This document shows, one piece after another, positions 16,032 to 25,104 of a DNA stretch of 64,000 bases. This DNA is from Natrinema sp. SYSU A 869. GTDB lineage: Archaea; Halobacteriota; Halobacteria; Halobacteriales; Natrialbaceae. The notes under the pieces were generated by a model. It was not told where the DNA came from. It did no database searches and saw only the letters and a list, made by a program, of their open reading frames with translations. The stretch spans positions 1,426,001-1,490,000 of the forward strand of contig NZ_CP082249.1 of assembly GCF_019879105.1 (NCBI RefSeq), in the 5' to 3' direction. Made by a program: the position numbers and the translations under genes. How positions within the stretch are numbered: the stretch's first letter is position 1; each line of letters starts with the position of its first letter.

Positions 16032-16682
16032 CTACCGAACGCGTCTGCCGTTCGTTTCCGGACCGGACAGAAACCATTTGAGGAGAGTCGCTTCGCCGCG
16101 GCGGAGAATCGTACTCGCCGTCCCTTTATCGATCCCGACCGTCTCGGCGAGTTCCGCGAGCGTACACTCCCGTGGGATTTCGTAATAGCCCTCCCGTATC
16201 GCAGTTTCGAGGAGTTCGCGCTGGCGATCAGTCACCAGCGTGTCCGCGTCCGTGGTGCTCACCAGCGACTGCAGTTCGTACGCCGCGTCCGAAGCCTCGA
16301 GCGTCGCCCGAAGTCGGTCGAGTTCGTCACGCGTCCCGGTCAGGTCGAATTCGAACCAGCCGTTTCGAGCGGTAACCGGGAACTCGACGGGGAGTGCTGA
16401 CCGTTCGACGAAATCGTAAAGGCCGGTGTCGGTCGTCTCGTACTTGCCGAGTGCGCGTCCGTCGGCCGACTCGAGCAGTTCGAACTGGGAGATTGCGGGA
16501 TGAGAACGTAACGCGTCGACGCTCGCGTCCGGGTTCTCCGTACGAATCTCACCGAGTTCGATCGCTCGTTCGCCAGTTCGGTATCCCGTCAGGAGCGTAA
16601 ACGTTGCGTCGGGGAACGTCTGTGAGATCTCTCTCACCCAGATGCCCTCCGGAAGACGGATCCGAAACTGTGCGCGAATCAT
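16032..16682 (-). CDS. Bat-type HTH-10 transcriptional regulator
   Basis: A 216-aa protein of the bacterio-opsin-activator-like family. The N-terminal sensory portion (MIRAQFRIRLPEGIWV onwards) has an all-beta pattern. The C-terminal HTH-10 domain carries LVTDRQRELLETAIREGYYEIPRECTLAELAETVGID, split here as LVTDRQRELLETAIREGYYE and TLAELAETVGIDKGTAS, the recognition helix. The alternative upstream start (16943) runs through antisense of the neighbouring gene and is rejected. It is divergent from the DUF4188 gene (138-base spacer), which it may control (inference). Confidence 0.88.
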   Translation of the reverse strand: MIRAQFRIRLPEGIWVREISQTFPDATFTLLTGYRTGERAIELGEIRTENPDASVDALRSHPAISQFELLESADGRALGKYETTDTGLYDFVERSALPVEFPVTARNGWFEFDLTGTRDELDRLRATLEASDAAYELQSLVSTTDADTLVTDRQRELLETAIREGYYEIPRECTLAELAETVGIDKGTASTILRRGEATLLKWFLSGPETNGRRVR

Positions 16683-16820
16683 GGCCCGTTGCCGGTGAGA
16701 GCCGGGAGCCGTCGGACGCTGGACTCGCACCGGTCTCCGCCGTTCGGATAGCGGCCGATCGGGTTCGACACCAACATGTTGGGGTAATCGGCACGGACGC
16801 TCCCCGCGATCATTAGCGTG

Positions 16821-17372
16821 ATGCCAGAACAGCATCGCAGCGCCGACGGAGTGATCGAACAGAAAGTGACCGCCGACCGCGACGAGGCGTTCGTCGTCTT
16901 CCACATCGGACTCCGTATTAACGCGTTCTGGAAGGTTCACCAATGGCTCCCGTTGTTGCTCATCGCACCGCGGATGGTTCGTGAACTGGTCGCTGATTCG
17001 GAGTCAGGGTTGCTCGAGAGTCGAACGGTGGTCGGTCCGGGAATCCACCATATCGGATTCGTCCAGTACTGGGAGTCGTTCGATGCCCTGCGAGAGTATG
17101 CCCGTGACAGTGACCGATTGCACGTCCCTACCTGGCAAGACTACTACCAGAGTGGAACCAAATCAGACGCTGCCGTCGGCATCTGGCACGAAACGTATCT
17201 CGTGCAGGCCGACGAGTACGAAACCGTATACAACAACATGCCGCCGCACGGACTCGCCGCATGCGACGGGACGGAGATCGTGCCAGCAGCCGACCAGCGG
17301 GAGGCGGCTGCCGGTCGGCTGGGTCACACGGACGAAACGGATTCCACCGGCGACGCGAGCGAGGCGAGTTGA
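16821..17372 (+). CDS. DUF4188 / monooxygenase-like protein
   Basis: A 183-aa protein resembling the DUF4188 (Monooxy_af470-like) family, a ferredoxin-like alpha/beta fold related to heme-dependent dehydratases and monooxygenases. Family features seen are FHIGLRINAFWKVHQWLP near residue 30, GPGIHHIGFVQYWESFDALREYA and the conserved Trp in HVPTWQDYY. The C-terminal 40 residues are a low-complexity halophilic tail. A GTG three bases before the ATG at 16821 is possible. Reaction unknown. Confidence 0.75.
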   Translation: MPEQHRSADGVIEQKVTADRDEAFVVFHIGLRINAFWKVHQWLPLLLIAPRMVRELVADSESGLLESRTVVGPGIHHIGFVQYWESFDALREYARDSDRLHVPTWQDYYQSGTKSDAAVGIWHETYLVQADEYETVYNNMPPHGLAACDGTEIVPAADQREAAAGRLGHTDETDSTGDASEAS

Positions 17373-17461
17373 TATCGGCGTTCGAGCACGTCACGCTTCG
17401 AGCGAGTCAACGGAACTGAATCGACAGATATCCTCCGTCACTGATCGACGCGGCTCGCCGA

Positions 17462-18838
17462 TCAATTGTCGGCGGGAACGCGCTCCTCGCGCTCCGCTCG
17501 AGTCAAAAGCGGCGTGCCGTCGGCCCTCGGTCCGAGTCGAGGGCCAAAGGGTGGCTCGTCGGGGTCGATGACGCGGCGCTTCTCGTAGTCGGTCGAGCGC
17601 TCGACCGGCACGCGACCAATCGAGGCGATCATCTCGACGTAGTCCTCGAACGAGCGGAACTCGCCGTGCTCGCCGCCGGCACGGGTCGTAATCTCCTCGG
17701 AGAGGATCGTCCCCATGTAGTCGTCGGCCCCACAGTTGAGCATCTTCAGACCCTGCTCGTCGCCGTACTTCACCCAGGAGGACTGAATGTGATCGATGTT
17801 GTCGAGGAACAGTCTCGAGACGGCGATCATCAGTTCGTCCTCGTCGATGCTCGGGCCGCTCGAGACCACGTCGTGTTCGAACAGCGGCGTGTTCTGGTGG
17901 ATGAACGAGAGTGGGACGAACTCCGTGATGTTACCGGTCCGATCCTGCAAGTCCCGAATCCGCTTGAGGTGCATCGCGCGGTGAGCTTCGTTCTCGACGT
18001 GGCCGTACATGATCGTTGCCGTCATTCCGAGGCCGACGTTCGCGGCGGCCTCCATAGCCTCGAGCCAGCCGTCAGTACTGATCTTGCCGGGACAGATCAC
18101 TTCGCGGACCTCTTCGACGAGGATCTCGGCGGCGGTGCCGGGAACGGTATCCAGTCCGGCCTCCTGCAGCCGTCGGTAGACGTCCTCGTAGGACCAGTCG
18201 GTGCCCCGCCGGGCGTGGTAGGCCTCTTCGGGCGTCATCGAGTGGACGTGGGTCCCGTCGACGCTCATTGCCGAGAGCTGGTCCGTATAGGTACCGGGGC
18301 TGGTGTCGTACCGTTCGGGCGGTTTGTAGTTGACCTCCTTCGGGTTCGGATGCTCGTCGAGGATCTCCCGGTGTTCCTCGTCGAGTGCGAACGCGGGGTG
18401 GAGGCCGGAGACCGAGGTGACCTCGTAGATGCCTCGATCGACGGCGTCAGCGACGATTTCGCGGGACTCCGCGGGCGTCTTCGTGAAGCCGGCCGTCTCG
18501 ATCTCCGTCTCACTTTCGAAGGTGTGAGCGGCGTCCTTGAAGTTACAGAAGAGACAGCCCACGTTACAGGCCGTCGTGACGTTGTTGTTCAGGTTCGCGA
18601 TGAAGGTGACCTCCTCGCCGACCTGCTCGGCGCGGCGGCGGTCGGCCGCCTCGAGCACGCGCTCCTTGCGTTTCCGGTCGATCCCCTCGCTGTCCGTTCC
18701 CGTGGTGAATAACTCGATCGCGTCGTCGACCGTGAGTCGGTCGCCGTCGCGTGCCTTTGCCAGTGCGTTCTCGAAGGACTGGTCGGTCTCGGGAACGTAA
18801 TCGAACGTGAGGTCGGCCTCGGTCACCGGTCGCTCCAT
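17462..18838 (-). CDS. cofH: FO synthase subunit 2 (5-amino-6-ribitylaminouracil-tyrosine hydroxyphenyl transferase)
   Basis: Radical SAM enzyme that condenses tyrosine with 5-amino-6-(D-ribitylamino)uracil, the first step of F420 chromophore formation. The 458-aa protein has CNVGCLFCNF (C-x3-C-x2-C) near residue 90, SVSGLHP, PGTAAEILVEEVREVICPGK and a CofH-type C-terminus with NCGADDYMGTILSEEIT. The start MERPVTEADLTFDYVP at 18838 is natural. It is transcribed alone, separate from cofC-cofG. Confidence 0.95.
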   Translation of the reverse strand: MERPVTEADLTFDYVPETDQSFENALAKARDGDRLTVDDAIELFTTGTDSEGIDRKRKERVLEAADRRRAEQVGEEVTFIANLNNNVTTACNVGCLFCNFKDAAHTFESETEIETAGFTKTPAESREIVADAVDRGIYEVTSVSGLHPAFALDEEHREILDEHPNPKEVNYKPPERYDTSPGTYTDQLSAMSVDGTHVHSMTPEEAYHARRGTDWSYEDVYRRLQEAGLDTVPGTAAEILVEEVREVICPGKISTDGWLEAMEAAANVGLGMTATIMYGHVENEAHRAMHLKRIRDLQDRTGNITEFVPLSFIHQNTPLFEHDVVSSGPSIDEDELMIAVSRLFLDNIDHIQSSWVKYGDEQGLKMLNCGADDYMGTILSEEITTRAGGEHGEFRSFEDYVEMIASIGRVPVERSTDYEKRRVIDPDEPPFGPRLGPRADGTPLLTRAEREERVPADN

Positions 18839-18983
18839 CGACGTAACGATACCCGTACAGCGAGAAAAGCATGGTGGATTCGCTGACTCGCGGGGACATG
18901 CCGGCGTGTCGGTCCGCGTCGATCCCGATCGCGAGGGGACCGTCGCGGTCGGACGCCACTGTTATCGGCGTGAGACGAACGAA

Positions 18984-19985
18984 TTACGTCGTTTCTCCGG
19001 TCGGCCACTGTCGGACGTCCGATTCGACGAGGCCGAGCAACAGTCGTCGACGTTCGGACAGATTCTCGACGGACTCGTCGAACATCTCGTCGGGAACGGT
19101 CGGGACGCCCGCATCGCGAAGAGGCTCAAGGTCCTGTGCGGGCGGGGTTCGATCTGCGGGTTCGATGAACCCGTTGTGAAGCGTCTCGAGATAGCTGTGG
19201 ACGCTCGCCCGTACGTTTTTCACGATCGTGTCGCTCGGACGGTCCGGTTCGGGGACGCCGAATCGCAGCAGCGTGAGCGTTTCGTCGAGGAGAGCGACGC
19301 TCGTCACCGGTGCTCGTTCCGTCTGTCCGCTGTGGAAGTAGTGAAGAATCGGGTACGCCTTGTGGTTCGCCGTGAGCGTGTTCAACTGCGACGCGAGCGC
19401 GTTCAGGGACAGCTCCAGTCCGTCGAATTCGTCGCCGTTCCAACTCGTCCGGACGATCTCGTCGCTCCGCGTCCCGAGCCCGCTCACGCTGCTCGCGAAG
19501 GATCGTTTCTGCGTGACGGCGTCGAGGACGGAGAGTACGTAGGTGACGGTCAGGGTGACAAAGAGCATCCCGCTGGCCGTCGTGAGTATCATCGCGATCT
19601 GCCACGGTCCCTCTCGCGGAGCGAAGTCGCCGTTCCCCAGCGTGAAGATCGTGTATCCGGTGACGTAGAAGCGATCCGACCAGGAGATCGACCCCCCGTT
19701 GACCGTATCGATAAGCGGGTACTCGGCGCTCGCGAAGACGAGCGTCCAGCCGGTCCAGAGGAGGATGATCCAGACGAGGAGGCCGATCACGAGGATCGAC
19801 GGCCCGGAGAGGGTGAGCAGTCGGGAGCGCCGATCGCCGACCTGTCGGAACACGCGCCACGTCACCGCCATCAGCCACGAGGTGAGCGGACCGGCACTCC
19901 CCTCCACCCAGAGCGTCGTCCACAGGAGATCCACGACGACGATGACGAGCAGGAGTATCCCGAGAACGAGCGGGATGAACTCCAT
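18984..19985 (-). CDS. Pore-domain ion channel with cytosolic helical domain
   Basis: A 333-aa membrane protein. Hydrophobic helices lie at about residues 3-23, 60-85 and 128-155, and a pore-loop sequence TIFTLGNGDFAP lies between the last two. TLGNGD corresponds to the TxGxGD potassium-selectivity filter with Leu and Asn at the variable positions. The C-terminal 170 residues (from LDAVTQKRSF) are soluble and helix-rich and may be a gating domain. The family is Ion_trans_2 (Pfam PF07885). Selectivity is not certain because of the Asn. It is divergent from the 20232 gene. Confidence 0.85.
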   Translation of the reverse strand: MEFIPLVLGILLLVIVVVDLLWTTLWVEGSAGPLTSWLMAVTWRVFRQVGDRRSRLLTLSGPSILVIGLLVWIILLWTGWTLVFASAEYPLIDTVNGGSISWSDRFYVTGYTIFTLGNGDFAPREGPWQIAMILTTASGMLFVTLTVTYVLSVLDAVTQKRSFASSVSGLGTRSDEIVRTSWNGDEFDGLELSLNALASQLNTLTANHKAYPILHYFHSGQTERAPVTSVALLDETLTLLRFGVPEPDRPSDTIVKNVRASVHSYLETLHNGFIEPADRTPPAQDLEPLRDAGVPTVPDEMFDESVENLSERRRLLLGLVESDVRQWPTGETT

Positions 19986-20231
19986 TTCATCGCCACCTCG
20001 AGATCAAACGGGGGATCGGTTCGTCGAGAGCGACTATCCCCGGGCAAGTAGCCATCGTCGTCAGTGCGACGTTCCGGTCCGAAACCAGTGTGAGCACACT
20101 GTCGAATTCGGCCTCGAGGCGGAAAACGCTCGGTCCGGCGTACGCCTCTCGCTTTCGCCGTCGACGCTTCGATACCGGACTCGTCGAACGCAGGTCCCGG
20201 AACTATCGGCGCGGGACACGAACGGTCGCCC

Positions 20232-20522
20232 ATGAGCTCACGAACGCCGGCGGAGTGCGTGGATCTCGCCCTCGACGAGGGGGCCGACGAGGAGAACAGA
20301 GCAGGTGCGATTCGCGAACTGAAAACGGCGAACGAGTGCGACGAACTCGCCGCGCTCGTCCGCGAAGAGCGCATCGCCGATCAGTATCGACACCAAGCTC
20401 TCGAAGCGTTAGCGACGCCCCAATGCGATTCGGCGCTCCGCAAACTCGTCAATAAGGGGCCGCTCGAGGGGGCGCTTGGCGAGGAGGCCGAAGAACTGCT
20501 GGCGACCGTCGAGGACGACTGA
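20232..20522 (+). CDS. Small helical HEAT-like protein, 96 aa
   Basis: All-helical acidic protein (AECVDLALDEGADEENRAGA, CDELAALVREERIADQYRHQ, ALEALATPQCDSALRKLV) with spacing reminiscent of two or three HEAT-type repeats. No enzymatic motif. Similar small proteins are common in Halobacteria without an assigned role. It sits between the divergent channel gene and purC. Confidence 0.7.
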   Translation: MSSRTPAECVDLALDEGADEENRAGAIRELKTANECDELAALVREERIADQYRHQALEALATPQCDSALRKLVNKGPLEGALGEEAEELLATVEDD

Positions 20523-20664
20523 GGGCAAGGGATCTTGTATGGGACCGGGCCGAAGGAGAGTCACCGATTGCGGGTTACCTGCACGATATTGAAACCTTCT
20601 TACGCTCCGGCCACGGCAACTGAAGTATGAGTGACGGCGGCGAATATGTCCTGAGGTGTCACAC

Positions 20665-21684
20665 GTGACGAGCGTCAAAGAGTTCCGCATCGAGGAAGCG
20701 GCGACCGACGAGGAGTTCGGCCGCGGGGCGTTCGTCTTCACCGACGACTACTCAGTGTTCGACTGGGGAAAGATGCCCGACCAGATCCCCCAGAAAGGCG
20801 CAAGCCTCTGTACGATGGGCGCGTTCAACTTCGAACTGCTCGAGAGCGAGGGCGTCTCGACCCACTACCGCGGGGTCGTCGAGAACGGCAATGTCGTCGA
20901 CCTCGAGGACGCCTCCCACCCGCCCTGGGAGATGGCCATCGATCTCACGCAGGTGCCCGACCTGCCCCACGAGGGTCGGGAGTACGACTACGACCACTAC
21001 CACGACGCGGCCGGCGAGAACTACCTAATCCCCCTCGAGATCGTCTTCCGCAACCGGGTTCCCGTCGGCTCGAGCCTGCGGAGCCGGACCGACCCGGCCG
21101 ACCACGGACTCGAGTTCGAGAGCTGGCCCGACGAAGCCGTCGACCTCGAGGAGCCGATCGTCGAGTTCTCCACGAAGTACGAGGAGGGCGACCGCTATCT
21201 TGAGCGCGCGGCGGCCGACTCGATCGCCGGAAAGGCGGCGATCGAGGACCTCGAGTCGCTCGCCCGCGAGGTCAACCGGATCGTCACCGAGCGAGCCGAC
21301 TCAACCGGATTAGTCCACGAGGACGGCAAGATCGAGTGTTGCTACTATCAGGGCGAACTCTACGTCGCGGATGTCGTCGGTACCTTCGACGAGAACCGCT
21401 TCAGTTACGAGGGCACCCAGCTCTCGAAGGAGGTCCTCCGCCAGTACCACAAGCGCACTCAGCCCGAGTGGGTACAAGCTGTCGACGCCGCCAAGGCCGA
21501 GGCGAAACGGGAGAACGTCGCCGACTGGAAATCGCTCTGCGACGTGGAGCCCGAGTCGCTCGAGGAATCGGTCCTCGAGACCGCCAGCAACCTGTACTGC
21601 GCTGGGGCCAACGCCTACATCGGGCGGGAGTTCTTCGACGCACCGCCGCTCTCGAGCGCGATCGGTGCGGTCCAGCGGCTGTAG
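20665..21684 (+). CDS. purC: SAICAR synthetase (phosphoribosylaminoimidazole-succinocarboxamide synthase)
   Basis: Purine pathway enzyme condensing CAIR with aspartate using ATP. The protein has FTDDYSVFDWGKMPD near the start, VPVGSSLRSR, GKIECCYY and a C-terminal LSKEVLRQYHKRTQPEW. This fits the haloarchaeal PurC, which is longer (339 aa) than the 240-aa bacterial enzyme. The GTG at 20665 is chosen because GAGGTG precedes it by six bases; an in-frame GTG at 20656 would place that motif inside the gene. It is not clustered with purS-purQ, which lie 6 kb downstream. Confidence 0.92.
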   Translation: MTSVKEFRIEEAATDEEFGRGAFVFTDDYSVFDWGKMPDQIPQKGASLCTMGAFNFELLESEGVSTHYRGVVENGNVVDLEDASHPPWEMAIDLTQVPDLPHEGREYDYDHYHDAAGENYLIPLEIVFRNRVPVGSSLRSRTDPADHGLEFESWPDEAVDLEEPIVEFSTKYEEGDRYLERAAADSIAGKAAIEDLESLAREVNRIVTERADSTGLVHEDGKIECCYYQGELYVADVVGTFDENRFSYEGTQLSKEVLRQYHKRTQPEWVQAVDAAKAEAKRENVADWKSLCDVEPESLEESVLETASNLYCAGANAYIGREFFDAPPLSSAIGAVQRL

Positions 21685-21784
21685 CGACCGACTTGTTTCG
21701 CGAACTCAGTTCGATCGGACACGAATTTGGAGACGCACATGCTGTCGAATGGTATCGTTTCGCAACCTCGGTTGGACAAAGTAA

Positions 21785-21799
21785 CCCTCATATTGAGGG
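21785..21799. promoter_or_regulatory. Palindrome overlapping a TATA-like element
   Basis: CCCTCA-TAT-TGAGGG, a perfect 6-base inverted repeat around an A/T core, lies 26-40 bases upstream of the ATG at 21825. A site that covers the expected TATA position is typical of archaeal repressor operators. No regulator is assigned. Confidence 0.4.
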
Positions 21800-21824
21800 A
21801 CTGGGTATAGTCGGACGACCGCAA

Positions 21825-22031
21825 ATGAGCCTCGCCACCAGTGGAGTCACAGCGGGTATCGTCCTGTTCAACCTCACTACCGGGATCACGGCCGTCGCGA
21901 GCGTCATGCTGGCAGTGTTCATACTCGCGATGGTGCTGTTCGCCGTCGCACCGCTGTTCTCGTCGACGTGGATCGGCCAGCAGGACGTGACGTCGACCGC
22001 CACGTCCCACGCCGAGCCGAGCGACGACTAA
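21825..22031 (+). CDS. Small membrane protein, 68 aa
   Basis: Starts MSLATSGVTAGIVLFNLTTG. A single long or two closely spaced hydrophobic segments (residues about 9-46) are followed by a polar tail ending HAEPSDD. The sequence ITAVASVMLAVFILAMVLF is transmembrane. The frame is open far upstream, but that part is antisense-type sequence within purC, so the ATG at 21825 is chosen. Function unknown. Confidence 0.6.
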   Translation: MSLATSGVTAGIVLFNLTTGITAVASVMLAVFILAMVLFAVAPLFSSTWIGQQDVTSTATSHAEPSDD

Positions 22032-22416
22032 GTCGCGGGCTTTTCTCGACTCCCGTTCATCGGTCGCAAGCGTAGCCACTCTCTCGTCCATTCGCGACGA
22101 CTACCGACCATGAAGCGGCAGGGACGGTGTATGATTCGCTCCGAGTGCGGCCGGCGGGAAACTGTGACGCCCGAGTGGGGGCGACACCGTCGCCGACGCC
22201 ATCGCGGCCATCGTCGAGGCGTCTCCGCGAGCAGAACTGCACCTCTCCGACGGCGACGGGATTCGATCGGCGGGAGGGCAGGGCTCGAGGGTCGGTTCCG
22301 GATGACGTGTCGTTGGCGGTCGTTCCAGCGGTTCAGGGCAGCTCTATGGTGGGTGGCCGTACTGAAGACGAGCACAGGGAGAACCGATAATACGCAGCTG
22401 ACTCGTTACATCGTAT
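22032..22416. other. Spacer of 385 bases without a complete gene
   Basis: No intact ORF with haloarchaeal composition. One frame from about 22174 reads GGDTVADAIAAIVEASPRAE and continues protein-like to a TGA near 22305, but it has no start codon and a stop immediately upstream, so it may be a decayed gene fragment. A/T content is low and no clear promoter was found except ahead of 22417. Confidence 0.4.
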
Positions 22417-23217
22417 ATGGCCGCCGAACTCCATCGAACACATCACCTCGAGTGCGAGGGGTTCGCCGAAGAGTTCCGGTCCCTCGTCGAGATGGTCCTC
22501 CCCGACACGACTGCTGCTATCGTCCGGCTTCACGAAGACGAGATGGAGATGGAACCGGACGGCGACGACTGTCGTCGGACGTGGAACGCTCTTTGACATC
22601 GAGGAGAGCGGGTCCCCGAGCAGGACCGGAACGAGGCCACTGCATGGCGCATTCCGACGACTACTGAAACGGGACAGGAAGCGCTGTTCGACCTGATTAC
22701 ACTCACGGATGGGATCGCCGGAGCGCACTTCGTCTTTCAAATCGAACTTCGTAACAGCGGCGCTCCCGTTCTTGAGTCGATCCCGCATCACTCGGACGCG
22801 GGGGTCGATGCGACACTGCTCGAAGGAGAGATCCGGGCAAACGAAATCGTCGGACTCAGTGGACACGACGCGTGTTTGGTCCCGACTGAGACACAGTTCG
22901 ATTGGGTCGCCGAGGATCGCCGGTGGAAGATACAGGGCGGCTCCCTCTGTGTTGAGACGCTCGACGGTCGAAAAGCGAGTTGTTACGGACTGACTGGCCT
23001 CGAGCAGGCGACGATTGCTGACGACGGGACGGTTCTCGGTCTCACCTGGAAAGCGGGGGAACTTCCGAACGATTCCGTCGGGAAGTTGCTCTCGTGGTTC
23101 ATGGACAAACTGTACGATCCCCCGCAAGCAGTGCCCTGCGAGACGCCCAAACGAGCGAACGCGGTCAACGCGCACCTACAGGAGTTGCTCGCGGCCTACG
23201 ATGGGCGAGAGATATAG
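22417..23217 (+). pseudogene. Unknown haloarchaeal protein interrupted by an in-frame stop
   Basis: A frame from the ATG at 22417 (MAAELHRTHHLECEGFAEEF) to the stop at 23217 would encode about 266 aa but is broken by TGA at 22594-22596. Between roughly 22565 and 22610 the neighbouring frame is the protein-like one (TVVGRGTLFDIEE), after which the first frame resumes with ERVPEQDRNEATAW. The simplest explanation is two compensating one-base indels about 40 bases apart, rather than a point stop. The C-terminal part (LTWKAGELPNDSVGKLLSWF) looks intact. No domain recognised. Confidence 0.65.
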
Positions 23218-23403
23218 CGCTCATGTCTCATACCAGATCAATGAACCGGTCGCGGTGGCGCGCTGTGGCGCGGTTTGCCGTCGGTGAACCGTAGAACGAA
23301 TGTGCGAGAGTCGACGAACAGTGCGTCGCTGATGGCGAGGGGGCGGTAATGGCTTGCAACTGAGTGCCTAACTCCGATACCGCTCACGGGTGAAGGCCCG
23401 CAC

Positions 23404-23811
23404 ATGCAAGAAGACGAGTTCTACAGACTGGTACAGGAAGCGGGCCACCTCGACACGATGGATGACGCACAGGCCGCGACCGCGGCAGTCCTCGAGACGC
23501 TCGGCGAGACGGTGACCGGCGGCGAGGCCGAGAACGTCGCTGCACAGCTCCCCGACGAACTGGCCGGAATCGTCGAAGACGCCGACCACGACGGTGCCGG
23601 CTACGACCGAACGGACTTCGTCGAACGGGTGGGCGACCAGCTTCGGGGCACGGACATCGAACCCGACGACGCCGGACAGTACGCCGACGCGGTCACCGAC
23701 GCCCTCGCGGTCGCGCTGACGGACGGCGAGTTGCAGGATCTAAAGTCCCAGCTCGATGACGAACTCGATCCGCTGTTCGAGGGCGTCACAGCCGACCGAG
23801 AAAACGTCTGA
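23404..23811 (+). CDS. DUF2267 domain protein
   Basis: A 135-aa acidic protein matching the DUF2267 family: MQEDEFYRLVQEAGHLDTMD, then AATAAVLETLGETVTGGEAE and AAQLPDELAG, followed by a second helical repeat (FVERVGDQLRG, ALAVALTDGELQDLKSQL). Family members are helical, of unknown biochemical role, and are often found near stress genes. The ATG at 23404 is preceded by GGTGAAGG. Downstream lies a small zinc protein. Confidence 0.9.
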   Translation: MQEDEFYRLVQEAGHLDTMDDAQAATAAVLETLGETVTGGEAENVAAQLPDELAGIVEDADHDGAGYDRTDFVERVGDQLRGTDIEPDDAGQYADAVTDALAVALTDGELQDLKSQLDDELDPLFEGVTADRENV

Positions 23812-23978
23812 TCGGACCGCGCGGACCGACGGCGGAATCGGCTTTGCCGACCAGCCGAACCCGAACGTCGTTCGATGGGTTTGCCGTCCTATACCGGGTA
23901 CGCGTCCAGTTCGGACGGCCGTGGCCGAATACGCCGCAATGGATTCGTTCAAGTGGGTCTCGTTCCACCTGTCAACCG

Positions 23979-24149
23979 ATGACTGATTCGACGGACGAAG
24001 ATTCGCCCGAGTGTCGACAGTGTGATAGCCCCGTTGGACCGTCTTCCGAACAGCGCGTCGTGACGACGGTCGAGGACGGAACCGCCGTCCATCGTCACTT
24101 CTGTAGCGACGACTGCCGCGAGCAGTGGGAGTCGTCGAACGCGGCCTAA
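23979..24149 (+). CDS. Small TRASH-like zinc protein, 56 aa
   Basis: Starts MTDSTDEDSPECRQCDSPVG and contains two Cys pairs, CRQC and FCSDDC, with a His-rich connector (TAVHRHFCSDDCREQWES), the pattern of a TRASH or zinc-ribbon fold as in DUF7576-type haloarchaeal proteins. The longer upstream frame from 23844 is basic and not halophilic, so this ATG is chosen. Possibly a metal sensor or adaptor. Confidence 0.75.
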   Translation: MTDSTDEDSPECRQCDSPVGPSSEQRVVTTVEDGTAVHRHFCSDDCREQWESSNAA

Positions 24150-24284
24150 CTGGCACACCGCCTCGTATCGCGTCGTCCGTGGAATCGTGCGACGACGACC
24201 TCGCCCTGATTCTCGAGCCGGCCAAACCCGTCAAACTCGCTACCGATCCGAACAGTCAACCGCGCGCGACGCGGACCGCCAGAC

Positions 24285-24929
24285 ATGGCGTCCGACGGAA
24301 TCCAGACCGTGACCGACATTGCTCTCGAGGACGTGACGCTCGAGGGCGAACTGATCGTGCCGCCGGAATCGAGTGGGCTCGTCGTCTTCGCTCACGGGAG
24401 CGGGAGTAGTCGGCACAGTCCGCGAAACAACTTCGTCGCGGAGACGCTGCGAGAACGGGGCCTCGGGACGCTCCTGTTCGATTTACTGACCGAGGCCGAA
24501 GACCGGCATCGGGAGAACCGGTTCGACATCCCCTTGCTGACCGACCGGCTCGTTGCGACGACCGAGTGGGTCCGCGAGCAGCCGGAAACGAGTACGCACT
24601 CGATCGGCTACTTCGGTTCCAGTACGGGAGCCGCAGCGGCACTTCGCAGCGCGGCCCGACCGGAAACAACGATCGACGCAGTGGTCTCGCGCGGCGGCCG
24701 GGTCGACATGGCGGCCGACGTCGTCGACGACGTGACCGCGCCGACCCTGCTCGTCGTCGGCGGCGATGACGAGTCGGTTCGGACGGTAAACCGGGAGGTC
24801 TACGAGGCCCTCGCCGTCGAACGCGACCTCCGAATCATCGAGGGCGCAGGCCACCTCTTCGAAGGCGAGGGCGAACTCGAGGCGGTCGCCGACCACGCTG
24901 CCGACTGGTTCACGACGCACCTCGAGTGA
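24285..24929 (+). CDS. Alpha/beta hydrolase of the dienelactone hydrolase type
   Basis: A 214-aa cytoplasmic hydrolase. It has an oxyanion-side VVFAHGSGSSRHSPRN near residue 35, the nucleophile elbow GSSTG (Ser near residue 113), an acidic residue in LLVVGGDDESV and the catalytic His in IEGAGHLFEG. Close homologues are often annotated dienelactone hydrolase and sometimes occur fused to a phosphoribosyltransferase; here it is free-standing. Substrate unknown. Confidence 0.88.
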   Translation: MASDGIQTVTDIALEDVTLEGELIVPPESSGLVVFAHGSGSSRHSPRNNFVAETLRERGLGTLLFDLLTEAEDRHRENRFDIPLLTDRLVATTEWVREQPETSTHSIGYFGSSTGAAAALRSAARPETTIDAVVSRGGRVDMAADVVDDVTAPTLLVVGGDDESVRTVNREVYEALAVERDLRIIEGAGHLFEGEGELEAVADHAADWFTTHLE

Positions 24930-25104
24930 GCGGGATACCATCGGCAGCGCCGCGGTGACTGGTATCGACCGATTCGTGCGCAGTGGCGCGCGCTGTTCCG
25001 CGATGAACGATGAGTGAACACGGAACGAAACTGCGCGAGGGCGTCTCGAACAGCGGGGACCGTCCGCTGTCGAAACAGGAGGAAAATCAGTTCGGCGACG
25101 GCAC

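Noticed and set aside
22173-22305. Protein-like frame GGDTVADAIAAIVEASPRAE
   Set aside because: No start codon, closed by a stop on its 5' side, too short; noted only as a possible decayed fragment.
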